The notes under the pieces are model-generated. The model saw nothing but the letters and a program-made list of their open reading frames with translations, made no database searches and was not told where the DNA came from. This document shows, piece by piece, positions 51,857 to 60,192 of a DNA stretch of 64,000 nt. The DNA comes from Neptuniibacter marinus (GTDB lineage Bacteria > Pseudomonadota > Gammaproteobacteria > Pseudomonadales > Balneatricaceae). The stretch lies in assembly GCF_001597725.1 (NCBI RefSeq), contig NZ_LUTR01000002.1:310001-374000 (forward strand), read 5' to 3'. Each line of letters starts with the position of its first letter. Positions within the stretch are counted from its first letter, which is position 1. The translations under genes and the position numbers were made by a program.

Positions 51857-51880
51857 CTATTCGATGTTTTGGATCTGCTC
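51857..51880 (-). other. Island attachment site, proximal (yicC 3' end)
   Basis: The last codons of the intact yicC (EQIQNIE and stop). The core TGGATCTGCTC at 51870-51880 matches 31855-31865 and 17785-17795. Insertion here keeps yicC intact because the island supplies the final codons. Confidence 0.88.
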
Positions 51881-52720
51881 TCGCATCTGCTCAATCAGCA
51901 CTTTAAGTTCAACTGCGCATTGGGTAGTGCTGGCGACAATTGATTTTGAAGAGAGTGTGTTCGCTTCCCGGTTAAGCTCCTGCATAAGGAAGTCTAAACG
52001 GCGGCCGACGGGCCCCTTCTGTTTTAAAACACGGCGCACTTCTTGAACATGGGTGTCTAAACGATCCATCTCTTCGTCTACGTCAGCTTTTTGCGCCAGT
52101 AATGCAATCTCTTGCTCTAACCTACCTTCATCTAGGTCAGCTTTTAGTTCAGCAAGGCGCTGAGCTAAGTTTTCTCGCTGATTTTGCAGGATTTTAGGCA
52201 TGCTTTCGCGCACTTCTGCCACTATAGCGCTGATAGAGTCTAGACGTTGATTGATTAATGTCGCGAGCTCGACACCTTCACGCCCTCGCCCTTCCAGCAT
52301 GTCGTCCAGCGCTTTAGTAAAAAGTGCTTTTGCTGAGTTTTTAACGAGATCCATATCTAACTTGGTGTCTTGTAGAACGCCAGGCCAACGTAATAACTCT
52401 AAAGCGTCTAAGGGTTGGTGATTCTCAACCATCGCTTGTAACGACTCAGCGGCCTGAATAACTTCTTTAGCATAAGGTTTATTAACCACAAGTTGTTGCT
52501 CTGTGGCTTCTGGATTAAATCGCAGTGTGCATTCAACTTTGCCGCGACTCAGTGTTTTTCGCAGCGTTTCGCGTAAGAAGCCTTCTAATTCTTTCAAGTT
52601 ATCTGGCAAACGCAAGTGAGGTTCTAGGTAACGATGGTTAACTGATCTGATCTCCCAACTAAGGGAACCCCATTCATGCTCGGCTTCCTGTCGAGCAAAA
52701 GCTGTCATGCTGCGTGTCAT
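51857..52720 (-). CDS. yicC: YicC-family endoribonuclease
   Basis: A 287-residue protein of the YicC/YloC family, which in E. coli promotes decay of certain small RNAs with PNPase and acts as a ribonuclease. It begins MTRSMTAFARQEAEHEWG, contains LRETLRKTLSRGKVEC, and ends KVLIEQMREQIQNIE, all typical. The start at 52720 matches homologues; an in-frame ATG at 52729 is possible. It is divergent from rph. Its 3' end is the insertion point of the islands, and its last codons came with the proximal island. Confidence 0.95.
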   Translation of the reverse strand: MTRSMTAFARQEAEHEWGSLSWEIRSVNHRYLEPHLRLPDNLKELEGFLRETLRKTLSRGKVECTLRFNPEATEQQLVVNKPYAKEVIQAAESLQAMVENHQPLDALELLRWPGVLQDTKLDMDLVKNSAKALFTKALDDMLEGRGREGVELATLINQRLDSISAIVAEVRESMPKILQNQRENLAQRLAELKADLDEGRLEQEIALLAQKADVDEEMDRLDTHVQEVRRVLKQKGPVGRRLDFLMQELNREANTLSSKSIVASTTQCAVELKVLIEQMREQIQNIE

Positions 52721-52822
52721 ATGATCCATTCTCGATTAAAATGCGTTATTGAATACAATTGTAACAGTCTGGCACCGCTCTGCCACGCCATGACTGACTA
52801 GAAAATTGATTAAAGGACCGGC

Positions 52823-53593
52823 ATGACTTCATCTATCTCAGAACAACTGCAAAATCTTGGTATCAGCAAGCATCGTCCAAGTGGACGTGAAAACGATCAG
52901 ATGCGTGAGGTTAAGATCACACGTAACTTCACTATGCATGCGGAAGGCTCTGTATTAGTTGAGTTCGGCAATACCAAGGTCCTTTGTACAGCAACGGTTG
53001 AGCGTGGTGTACCGCGCTTTTTACGTGGTTCTGGCCAAGGCTGGGTGACTGCTGAATACGGTATGTTGCCCCGTGCAACCACCAGCCGTACCGGCCGTGA
53101 AGCGGCTCGCGGTAAGCAGAGTGGCCGTACGGTTGAGATTCAACGCCTGATTGGTCGTTCTTTACGTGCGGCACTGAACCTTAAGAAGATGGGCGAAAAC
53201 ACTATTACAATCGATTGTGATGTATTACAGGCAGACGGTGGCACACGTACGGCATCGATCACGGGTGCTTTTGTAGCCTTACAGGATGCGATTAATGTGT
53301 TGAAAAAAGATAAGCATGGCGCGATGAAGGGCGACCCCGTTGTGCAGGCGATTGCTGCTGTGTCTGTAGGCATCTATGACGGTGAGGCGGTGCTGGATTT
53401 AGATTACGCTGAGGATAGTAAAGCAGAAACCGATATGAATGTTGTGATGACAAGCAAAGGCGGCTTTATTGAGGTTCAGGGAACCGCCGAGGGTGCGCCT
53501 TATTCTCAGGAAGAGTTGAATGCAATGCTTGATCTCGCCCGCAAAGGGATTAATGAGTTAGTCGAAGCGCAAAAGATAGCATTGGCTGAATAG
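52823..53593 (+). CDS. rph: Ribonuclease PH
   Basis: Phosphate-dependent 3'-5' exoribonuclease that trims tRNA 3' ends. The catalytic core starts at [19 protein letters not shown] and includes [44 protein letters not shown] and the phosphate-site region [19 protein letters not shown]. The protein has 256 residues; the first 17 ([17 protein letters not shown]) are an extra N-terminal extension compared with typical homologues. AAAGGACC precedes the ATG at 52823, and no later ATG fits, so the extension is probably real. Confidence 0.96.
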   Translation: MTSSISEQLQNLGISKHRPSGRENDQMREVKITRNFTMHAEGSVLVEFGNTKVLCTATVERGVPRFLRGSGQGWVTAEYGMLPRATTSRTGREAARGKQSGRTVEIQRLIGRSLRAALNLKKMGENTITIDCDVLQADGGTRTASITGAFVALQDAINVLKKDKHGAMKGDPVVQAIAAVSVGIYDGEAVLDLDYAEDSKAETDMNVVMTSKGGFIEVQGTAEGAPYSQEELNAMLDLARKGINELVEAQKIALAE

Positions 53594-53610
53594 CCTTTCG
53601 TTAGCGCACA

Positions 53611-53638
53611 AAAAAAGGAGCGATTAAGCTCCTTTTTT
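53611..53638. terminator. Bidirectional terminator between rph and crc
   Basis: AAAAAAGGAGC-GATTAA-GCTCCTTTTTT with a T run on each strand lies between the two convergent genes. Confidence 0.93.
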
Positions 53639-53655
53639 TTAATTGTGCTACGCCG

Positions 53656-54426
53656 TTAGCCAATATCATAATCAATAATAATCGGCGCGTGTTCGCTAAA
53701 TGATTGATCTCGATAGATCCGTGCGTTTTTAACTGTCTTACGCAGATTAGCCGTAGTAATCTGATAATCTAAACGCGCACCTTCATTAAGCTTACGAGCA
53801 CGATTGTAAGCCGGCCACCAGCTAAATTGACGTTCCGCCTTGTTAATCTGGCGGAATGCATCCACATAGCCCATCTCATCAAATATATCAGCCATCCAAT
53901 CACGCTCAACTTGTAAAAAGCCGGAAACAGTTTGGTTGGCATACCAGTTACTTAGATCTACGGTTTTATGGGCAATATTTGTAGTACCACAGAAGATAAA
54001 TTCGCGGCGTTTACGTAAGGTTTTACTTAAATGCCCTAAAAATTCGGCCATAAAAGCTTCTTTTTCTTGCTGGGCTTCTTCGCTCTTCAAACCTGAGGGG
54101 ATAAAAAAGGAAGAAACACTTACATGCTCAAAGTCCGCCTGTATAAAACGGCCATGCTGGTCACATAACTCAAAGCCTAAACCGGTCATGATCGCTTTAG
54201 GTATCTCACGAGTGTAGATCGCAACGCCGCTATAACCATCTTCCCAAGCATCAAAAAAATAGGAGTGATAGCCTTCCGGATGGTAGCGTTCATCATCGAG
54301 CTGATATTCTTTTGCTCGTAAATCCTGTAAGCAAATAACATCAGCATCCTGTTGGACCATCCAATCGAAGAAGCCGTTTTCTGCAGCCTGTTCAATACCT
54401 TGAGTATTGAAGGTGATGACGCGCAT
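53656..54426 (-). CDS. crc: Catabolite repression control protein Crc
   Basis: A 256-residue protein with the exonuclease III fold, but matching Crc of Pseudomonas in place and motifs: ADVICLQDLRA, FIFCGTTNIAH, QFSWWPAYNRA, RLDYQI and SEHAPIIIDY. Three ExoIII catalytic positions are changed (LQE to LQD, GDxN to GTTN, SDH to SEH), as in Crc. It is thus expected to lack nuclease activity and to act with Hfq on target mRNAs. The start at 54426 (MRVITFN) has AGGAA upstream; the frame extends to 54462. It is divergent from pyrE, as in Pseudomonas. Confidence 0.88.
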   Translation of the reverse strand: MRVITFNTQGIEQAAENGFFDWMVQQDADVICLQDLRAKEYQLDDERYHPEGYHSYFFDAWEDGYSGVAIYTREIPKAIMTGLGFELCDQHGRFIQADFEHVSVSSFFIPSGLKSEEAQQEKEAFMAEFLGHLSKTLRKRREFIFCGTTNIAHKTVDLSNWYANQTVSGFLQVERDWMADIFDEMGYVDAFRQINKAERQFSWWPAYNRARKLNEGARLDYQITTANLRKTVKNARIYRDQSFSEHAPIIIDYDIG

Positions 54427-54625
54427 AGAGTGTGTTCCTGTCTGAAAGCAGACCAATAGCAAATTAGTATTATTTTTACTCTGAGGGTCGAATTGTATAG
54501 CGAAGTGAACAAAAATGAAATTTTTTGCTGCATATCAGAACAATGGAGCCGAAGGCCGCTCACTGGTAGAATAGCCTCTGCCTATTTACCCCCTATTTTA
54601 ACCTTATTAACCAGCGGAGATTGCT

Positions 54626-55273
54626 ATGCAGGATTATCAGCGTGAGTTTATTGAATTTGCTATTGAACAGAACGTGCTACGCTTTGGCGAATTCACGCTT
54701 AAATCCGGCCGTACAAGCCCCTACTTCTTTAATGCAGGCCTATTCAACACAGGAAGTGCGCTAGCCAAATTGGGCCGTTTTTATGCCCAAGCGATTAAAA
54801 ACTCGGGGGTTTCATTTGATGTTTTATTAGGCCCTGCGTACAAAGGGATTCCGCTGGCAGCAACTACCGCCGTCGCGTTGGCCGATCACCACGGCGATGA
54901 TGTTCCTTATGTATTTAATCGTAAAGAAGCTAAAACCCATGGTGAAGGCGGCAGTTTAGTTGGAGCAGCACTCGAAGGCGGCGTCATGATCATTGATGAT
55001 GTGATCACTGCTGGAACAGCTATTCGTGAAGTAATGACGATTATTGATCAAGCAGGCGCAACACCGGCTGGGGTTGTTATCGCACTTAACCGTCAGGAAA
55101 AAGGTAAAGGTGAACTGTCCGCGATCCAAGAGGTCGAACGAGATTACAATATGCCTGTTATCAGTATCGTGAGTTTAGGTGATCTTATCGATTACTTAAC
55201 GGAAAAGGGTGATAAAGCGGAAGAGCTTGCGTCGATCCGTAAATATCGTGACGAATATGGTATAGAAGCTTAA
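54626..55273 (+). CDS. pyrE: Orotate phosphoribosyltransferase
   Basis: Converts orotate and PRPP to orotidine monophosphate in pyrimidine synthesis. The 215-residue protein has the typical start [40 protein letters not shown], the loop [11 protein letters not shown] and the PRPP motif [13 protein letters not shown] (about 119-131). It is convergent with the MSHA operon, with a shared hairpin at the end. AGCGGAG precedes the ATG. Confidence 0.97.
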   Translation: MQDYQREFIEFAIEQNVLRFGEFTLKSGRTSPYFFNAGLFNTGSALAKLGRFYAQAIKNSGVSFDVLLGPAYKGIPLAATTAVALADHHGDDVPYVFNRKEAKTHGEGGSLVGAALEGGVMIIDDVITAGTAIREVMTIIDQAGATPAGVVIALNRQEKGKGELSAIQEVERDYNMPVISIVSLGDLIDYLTEKGDKAEELASIRKYRDEYGIEA

Positions 55274-55289
55274 AGAGTAATGACCTGAG

Positions 55290-55318
55290 TTAGAGCGGCG
55301 TTTATTGAGCCGCTCTAA
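55290..55318. terminator. Shared terminator hairpin of pyrE and mshP
   Basis: TTAGAGCGGC-N9-GCCGCTCTAA, a perfect 10-bp stem between the convergent genes. The mshP stop codon lies in the loop. Confidence 0.75.
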
Positions 55319-55781
55319 TGACTACACGCCTAGATGCACCATCTAAGCCATCCCCTCCACAAAACCCCGTACTATCGATAGTCCAGAACTGCCCGACAGA
55401 TGAGCTCACCGTATAGTAATAAACTTCAGCGTAGCAATCTTTAAGACCCGTGACAGAAAAACGTGAGTTGGACGTTGGCCCTGGCCAATAATCCCAGCTT
55501 GTGGGCATGCTCCCAACAGCAGCAGAAGCAGTACAACCTGATACCCCATGTTCTAAACAGGTTAACTCTAACTCTATCCCTGTCTGAGCGGCTGTAATAG
55601 CTCTAGCGCCCAAAAACTCCTGTGCAGTAACATTCTGACCTATAGAAAAAAACCGTGTCATACCGGCGATAATGACCGCTAAGATGGTAATAACAAAAAT
55701 TGCAGAGATGAGCCCTAATCCCTTTTGGGACTGCCGAGATACGTTCGCCTTCCAGCCGCTTTGCTTCGTATTAAGGTACAT
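55302..55781 (-). CDS. mshP: MSHA pilus assembly protein MshP
   Basis: Minor component of the mannose-sensitive haemagglutinin-type (type IVa) pilus. The 159-residue protein has the N-terminal hydrophobic segment QKGLGLISAIFVITILAVIIAGMTRFF, typical of MshP/PilX-like proteins, then a Cys-rich periplasmic part. It overlaps mshO by 11 bases and is the last gene of the operon; no mshQ follows before pyrE. Confidence 0.82.
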   Translation of the reverse strand: MYLNTKQSGWKANVSRQSQKGLGLISAIFVITILAVIIAGMTRFFSIGQNVTAQEFLGARAITAAQTGIELELTCLEHGVSGCTASAAVGSMPTSWDYWPGPTSNSRFSVTGLKDCYAEVYYYTVSSSVGQFWTIDSTGFCGGDGLDGASRRVVIRAAQ

Positions 55782-56661
55782 TTTTCACCTGCACCTCAAA
55801 TTGGATACGGATACTTTCTTGTCTGTTGTCTGCAACGGATAACTGTTGGTTTTCAACAAAAAGGTCAAATAATACGATGCCATTACGCAGTAACGTTGCT
55901 TCACTGTATTTAAACGGAGTACTTCCCGACGGTGCAATTACATCGCTTGCCAATAATCCTCTTTGTGGCTCAGCGAGGTCTGCGAATAACGTAGCGCCAT
56001 CAGGCTGATTAATCGCATAAGTATAGTTGCTTGCCGCTACTCCCTGAAAACGATATAGGTCAGTTCCAACAACACAAAAACTAACCGGTTCATCCACTAT
56101 AAAATAACGTTTAGAGGGAGAATCGGTTGGAAACGCATGGTTAGAGGTTAAGAGGACATCAACCGTACCAGATGCAGATTCTAAAGCACTACTGGCACTC
56201 ATCGGCGGTGAGATAATAGACCAGCTATCTAAATCGTAAATAGGGTTTGATGTACGAGTCGGCTCATCCCCATTATTTGTATCTATAGGGTACACCGCAA
56301 TGCGTCCTTGACTAGGCTCCAATGCAAACGGAACAGAAACAAAGCTGTTCATCGCTGCAGAGGCCGATAAAGGTATAGATATATAACGTGAGGCCGCAAG
56401 CGAAGGAATAAACTCAATACAACTCCCCTCATTATTGACCCGAATACTATTGGGCAATGCATTTCTGATCTCTCTTGCCATACGCTCAACTGCAACCCTT
56501 ACGGCTGATGACAACTGATCACGCCGTGTGAGATCCGCATAACCTTGCATCGTTGATGTGATAAAGCCCACCGTAACAAGGGAGATAATACCTAATAATG
56601 TAATAACAACGATCAGCTCAATCAACGTAAAGCCTTGTTGTGTATTACTACGAAGCCCCAT
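55771..56661 (-). CDS. mshO: MSHA prepilin-like protein MshO
   Basis: A minor pilin-like protein of 296 residues with a type IV pilin N-terminus (TQQGFTLIELIVVITLLGIISLVTVGFI): Gly-Phe cleavage site and Glu at position 5 of the mature chain. Minor pilins prime assembly of the fibre. It abuts mshD at 56661 and overlaps mshP, fitting the conserved order C-D-O-P. Confidence 0.87.
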   Translation of the reverse strand: MGLRSNTQQGFTLIELIVVITLLGIISLVTVGFITSTMQGYADLTRRDQLSSAVRVAVERMAREIRNALPNSIRVNNEGSCIEFIPSLAASRYISIPLSASAAMNSFVSVPFALEPSQGRIAVYPIDTNNGDEPTRTSNPIYDLDSWSIISPPMSASSALESASGTVDVLLTSNHAFPTDSPSKRYFIVDEPVSFCVVGTDLYRFQGVAASNYTYAINQPDGATLFADLAEPQRGLLASDVIAPSGSTPFKYSEATLLRNGIVLFDLFVENQQLSVADNRQESIRIQFEVQVKNVP

Positions 56662-57197
56662 TAATAATTCCCCCGTAACGCACTAAACTGCACAGGGTTT
56701 TGGCCTGTGTTTTGGGGGGGAGTCACCGTCACCACAATCTGCTTCACCAGCTCATGATTACTCGCTGAAAAATAACTATCGCCAGCATACTGCACCTGCA
56801 CGCTGACTTGATAGCCGTTATAAGATTGAATGCCTCCGGCTGTAACCAGAGAGTTAAATAAACCAACAGCGTTTTCTGTTAAACCATGATAGTCGTCAAC
56901 ATCATCAAATGTTTCCCGTGTTTCACTACCATCTGGACCAAAACTGCCCTCAGCCGTACAGGGATCACAAAGAGGGCTCCCGCCTGCAGGCGTTAATTCG
57001 TCATAACGGCGGGATAAAATTTCTTCTAAATAGGCTTGTCCAAGATACGATACTCTGGTCTGCCACATCACATCAGAACTATGTCGTGCGATATTACCCC
57101 ATCCAGCTATCGCAGCCGTTAAAGCAACACCAATAATAACAATGGTGATAACGACCTCAACCAGAGAGAAACCTTTTTCAGCGACAGGTCGATGCAT
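56661..57197 (-). CDS. mshD: MSHA prepilin-like protein MshD
   Basis: A 178-residue minor pilin. EKGFSLVEVVITIVIIGVALTAAIAGW is a class III signal peptide with the cleavage Gly followed by Phe and Glu at +5. SPLCDPCTAEGSFG and the DVDDYHGL region are seen in MshD proteins. It overlaps mshC by 20 bases and shares its last base position with the mshO start. Confidence 0.87.
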   Translation of the reverse strand: MHRPVAEKGFSLVEVVITIVIIGVALTAAIAGWGNIARHSSDVMWQTRVSYLGQAYLEEILSRRYDELTPAGGSPLCDPCTAEGSFGPDGSETRETFDDVDDYHGLTENAVGLFNSLVTAGGIQSYNGYQVSVQVQYAGDSYFSASNHELVKQIVVTVTPPQNTGQNPVQFSALRGNY

Positions 57198-57795
57198 AAT
57201 TATAACCCGTCAAAGAGAGACAAAAATCGCCACTGCGATCACTAAACTGCAAACTACTATCCACTGAGTTCGCAACATTAGGGAAAGAACTTTCGCTAGT
57301 TAAGGCAACACCATTTTTAACACTGATCATATCGCCTAACTGATTATACAAAATCACTAGATTATCACCCGTAGAGAGTGAACCTGCTAAGCTTCCACCC
57401 GCATCTAGTGACACAGAATAGGACAGGCTAATATCACCAGGAATTGACGTTTGAAGCTGCGGCGGCGATATATCTACAGGAGGAATGCCGTCATTAGTAT
57501 CGGCATCAATCACTAAGCTAATCTGCCATTCATCAAGGGAGGGACGTTCTAAAACCCAATATACCGATGATGCGTGCTGAGCTAAGGCTGTTTTTTGAGC
57601 CAACCTCAAAGAACCGAGGATAGAGCTGCGAAGGGAGGACTCTTGGTAACTAGATACATTACCAATACGCGGAATGGCAACAGCAGAAAGCACACCAAGC
57701 AGAATAATAACAACAATAATCTCAACCAGCGTGAAACCACGCTGGCGAGATTGAGAGCAGCGACCTTTAGCTAGAAATAAATGTTCACTACTCAT
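57178..57795 (-). CDS. mshC: MSHA prepilin-like protein MshC
   Basis: A 205-residue minor pilin with RQRGFTLVEIIVVIILLGVLSAVAIPRIG at its N-terminus, a GspH-like class III signal. The leader before the Gly-Phe site is long (about 19 residues). The C-terminus has paired Cys (FCLSLTGYNYASTC), as in pilins with a disulphide loop. It is the first gene after the major pilin, 23 bases downstream. Confidence 0.86.
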   Translation of the reverse strand: MSSEHLFLAKGRCSQSRQRGFTLVEIIVVIILLGVLSAVAIPRIGNVSSYQESSLRSSILGSLRLAQKTALAQHASSVYWVLERPSLDEWQISLVIDADTNDGIPPVDISPPQLQTSIPGDISLSYSVSLDAGGSLAGSLSTGDNLVILYNQLGDMISVKNGVALTSESSFPNVANSVDSSLQFSDRSGDFCLSLTGYNYASTCR

Positions 57796-57818
57796 CGTTG
57801 TAATATCAATGCTATAGG

Positions 57819-58340
57819 TTATTCGTCAGCATTGTTCACAGTGACGTTACCAGACTCAGCATCGTAAACGATCTCACGATCGTCGCCTGAAGGTGCTGCT
57901 TGACGATAAGTAAATGTACACTCAGTATCATTATCTCGCACAGCCTGATAATCAACACCAGGAACGACTGATGGATCCGCATCTGATGCAACTGGTCGAC
58001 TGCCTTGCAGTACGTTATTCCAGATATCAACACAATCTCCATTACCACCAATGGTAGATCCCGCACCTGAAGCCCCAACAGGATAACCAGAGCCATTAAT
58101 CGCTACAGCAGCCGAACCATCTAATTGAACATTAGCCCCGGAACCTGCATTTTCAACCACAGCTTTAGCTTTAGCTAAAGCTATACCGGCGGCAAAACCA
58201 CCCGCAGCGCCTTTAACCGCTGCATTATGTGCATCGTCAGTTACATTAATAAAACGAGGTAGTGCAACCGCTGCCAAAATGCCTAACAGGGCAATGACGA
58301 CTACCAACTCAATGATTGTAAAACCCGTTTGCTTTTTCAT
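57819..58340 (-). CDS. mshA: MSHA major pilin MshA
   Basis: Main structural subunit of the pilus. The 173-residue protein starts MKKQTGFTIIELVVVIALLGILAAVALPRF, an ideal type IVa pilin leader and transmembrane helix. A Gly/Ala-rich body and two Cys (NGDCVDIW and ECTFTY) follow, which likely form the pilin disulphide. AGAGGG five bases before the ATG at 58340 sets the start. Only one major-type pilin gene is present, where Vibrio and Shewanella have mshB and mshA in tandem; it could equally be called MshB/A. Confidence 0.88.
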   Translation of the reverse strand: MKKQTGFTIIELVVVIALLGILAAVALPRFINVTDDAHNAAVKGAAGGFAAGIALAKAKAVVENAGSGANVQLDGSAAVAINGSGYPVGASGAGSTIGGNGDCVDIWNNVLQGSRPVASDADPSVVPGVDYQAVRDNDTECTFTYRQAAPSGDDREIVYDAESGNVTVNNADE

Positions 58341-58411
58341 GGAACCCTCTGCCACTAGATATTAAATTGTAATTGATTGATTTTTAACAAACTACAGATG
58401 ACTTGTATAGA

Positions 58412-58951
58412 TCAGCCATCGCTATCAACTTGCCAAGTAAAGCTATATAGAGGCCTTAAAATCACCTCTGTTGCTAGCCCTTGTTCATGACGCCCATGTT
58501 GAAACTTTACTGTTAATTGAAACGGTAAAAGGTCCTTTTGTTGAAAGTCATTTTTTAAGTGCTCACTTCGTTTAACTTTATATACAAGCCAATGCTTATC
58601 CGAAACAAAGTACCAACGCTCGCTCTGAGCAACCAACAACTCATTATAGTCTAATTCACCCACATAATTTGTAGGTTTGTATGAAATAAGTGAGATAGGG
58701 TTACTCTTTTCCAACTCCTGACCTGAAACATACTGCTGCTCTGCAAACCAGTATGCCACTTTTAATGTGACTTGTGCCTGAATATTGTTCCGAACCCCTT
58801 CAAAAGAGACACGCTCAACATCTTCAGCTAGACGCTCTAGCTTGATATAAGCGACGGCCATTAAAACCGCGACCACTAAAATTGAGACCACTAATTCAAG
58901 TAGCGAAAAACCTTTCTGAAAAGACCTCAACGAAGCAATACGATTAGCCAT
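58412..58951 (-). CDS. mshF: MSHA biogenesis protein MshF
   Basis: A 179-residue protein with the pilin-like N-terminus FQKGFSLLELVVSILVVAVLMAVAYIKL and a charged C-terminal part (SERWYFVSDKHWLVYKVKR). It lies between mshG and the pilin gene as in Vibrio and Shewanella, where MshF has a supporting role in biogenesis. It overlaps mshG by eight bases. Confidence 0.82.
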   Translation of the reverse strand: MANRIASLRSFQKGFSLLELVVSILVVAVLMAVAYIKLERLAEDVERVSFEGVRNNIQAQVTLKVAYWFAEQQYVSGQELEKSNPISLISYKPTNYVGELDYNELLVAQSERWYFVSDKHWLVYKVKRSEHLKNDFQQKDLLPFQLTVKFQHGRHEQGLATEVILRPLYSFTWQVDSDG

Positions 58952-60176
58952 TTATTGTTGTACTCAACTCCCATAACGGTAAGAAAACACCAAGGGCTAG
59001 CACTAAAACCATTCCACCAATAGCCACAATCAAAATAGGTTCGATCGCACTGGTAAGGTTTTTAAGATCATACTCCACTTCCTGCTCATAGAAGCCCGCA
59101 GCCTCTTCAAGCATCTCATCAACTCGACCTGTTTCTTCACCTACCGCCAGCATCTGCATGACTAACGGGCTAAACATGCCAGTTTGATGTGCAGTTTGAG
59201 TAAACGACTCACCTCGTTCAATCCCTTGGCGCATTCCGGAAACTTTTTGACCTATATAACGATTACCAACAGCTTTAGAGACAATAGATAAACCTTGTTC
59301 TATTGGCACACCGGCTTTCAAAACAATACTAAAAGTACGAGAGAAGCGTCCCAAAATAACTCTATAGAATATCGACCCAACAATGGGAAACTTCAGCTTT
59401 TTCCTATCCCACGTCATATGACCAGATTCTGTTTTTCGCCAACGGTAGAAAGCGATATAAAGCAGAACGCCGCCGCCAACGATTGCCCACCACCAATCAA
59501 CAGTAAAGTCAGACACTGTAATTAATGCCTGCGTTTGCCAAGGCATATCACCACCAAAACTCATAAAAACAGATTTAAAGGCAGGGATAACAAACACATT
59601 TATAATCCCTATAGCAATAGAGATCGCCACCAGTACAAAAATAGGGTAGCGCGTCGCCTGTTTTACGTTTTGAACCGTTTGACGTTCTAACTCTAGATAC
59701 GCAGCCATTTGCCTAAAGGACTCATCCAACTGCCCAGTATTCTCACCTACGTGGATCATACTTATATACAATTCACTAAATATTTTCGGATACTTAGCCA
59801 AAGCAGAAGAAAGTGCGTTACCCCTCTCCAACTCATCTGCCAAGCCCGCCAGAGTTTCCTCTAAAAGTGGATTGTTAACTGTATTAGCTAACCCTCTCAT
59901 CGCACGCGTAATGGGAACACCAGCTTTGGTCAGGCTAAACATTTGACGGCTAAACATGATTAACTCATCAATACTAATCTTTTGGAATAACTGAAAGTTT
60001 AGTTCTTTACTGCCCGTTGATGATTGTTTCTTCTCTGCGACGGCTTCATGGATGGTTATCGGGATAATGCCATCAACAGATAGCTGTGATGCGGCCACAG
60101 CCGCCGTGCCTGCCTCTATATTGCCGGAGACTTCTTCACCTTCTCTGTTTCTGCCTCGATAACTATATGTTGCCAT
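58944..60176 (-). CDS. mshG: MSHA inner-membrane platform protein MshG (PilC/GspF family)
   Basis: Polytopic membrane protein that links the assembly ATPase to the growing pilus. The 410 residues contain two GspF domains (about 75-200 and 275-400). Their signatures are MFSLTKAGVPITRAMRGLA, FRQMAAYLELER and MLEEAAGFYEQEVE. Three membrane segments are visible, including the C-terminal PILIVAIGGMVLVLALGVFLPLW. It sits between mshE and mshF in the conserved order. Confidence 0.92.
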   Translation of the reverse strand: MATYSYRGRNREGEEVSGNIEAGTAAVAASQLSVDGIIPITIHEAVAEKKQSSTGSKELNFQLFQKISIDELIMFSRQMFSLTKAGVPITRAMRGLANTVNNPLLEETLAGLADELERGNALSSALAKYPKIFSELYISMIHVGENTGQLDESFRQMAAYLELERQTVQNVKQATRYPIFVLVAISIAIGIINVFVIPAFKSVFMSFGGDMPWQTQALITVSDFTVDWWWAIVGGGVLLYIAFYRWRKTESGHMTWDRKKLKFPIVGSIFYRVILGRFSRTFSIVLKAGVPIEQGLSIVSKAVGNRYIGQKVSGMRQGIERGESFTQTAHQTGMFSPLVMQMLAVGEETGRVDEMLEEAAGFYEQEVEYDLKNLTSAIEPILIVAIGGMVLVLALGVFLPLWELSTTING

Positions 60177-60192
60177 CTAATTCTTTACCCAG

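Noticed and set aside
17700-51880. Prophage
   Set aside because: There is an integrase and an AlpA-like gene but no capsid, terminase, tail or lysis genes; island or satellite fits better.
53656-54426. Exodeoxyribonuclease III (xth)
   Set aside because: The catalytic residues are changed and the position between rph and pyrE is that of crc.
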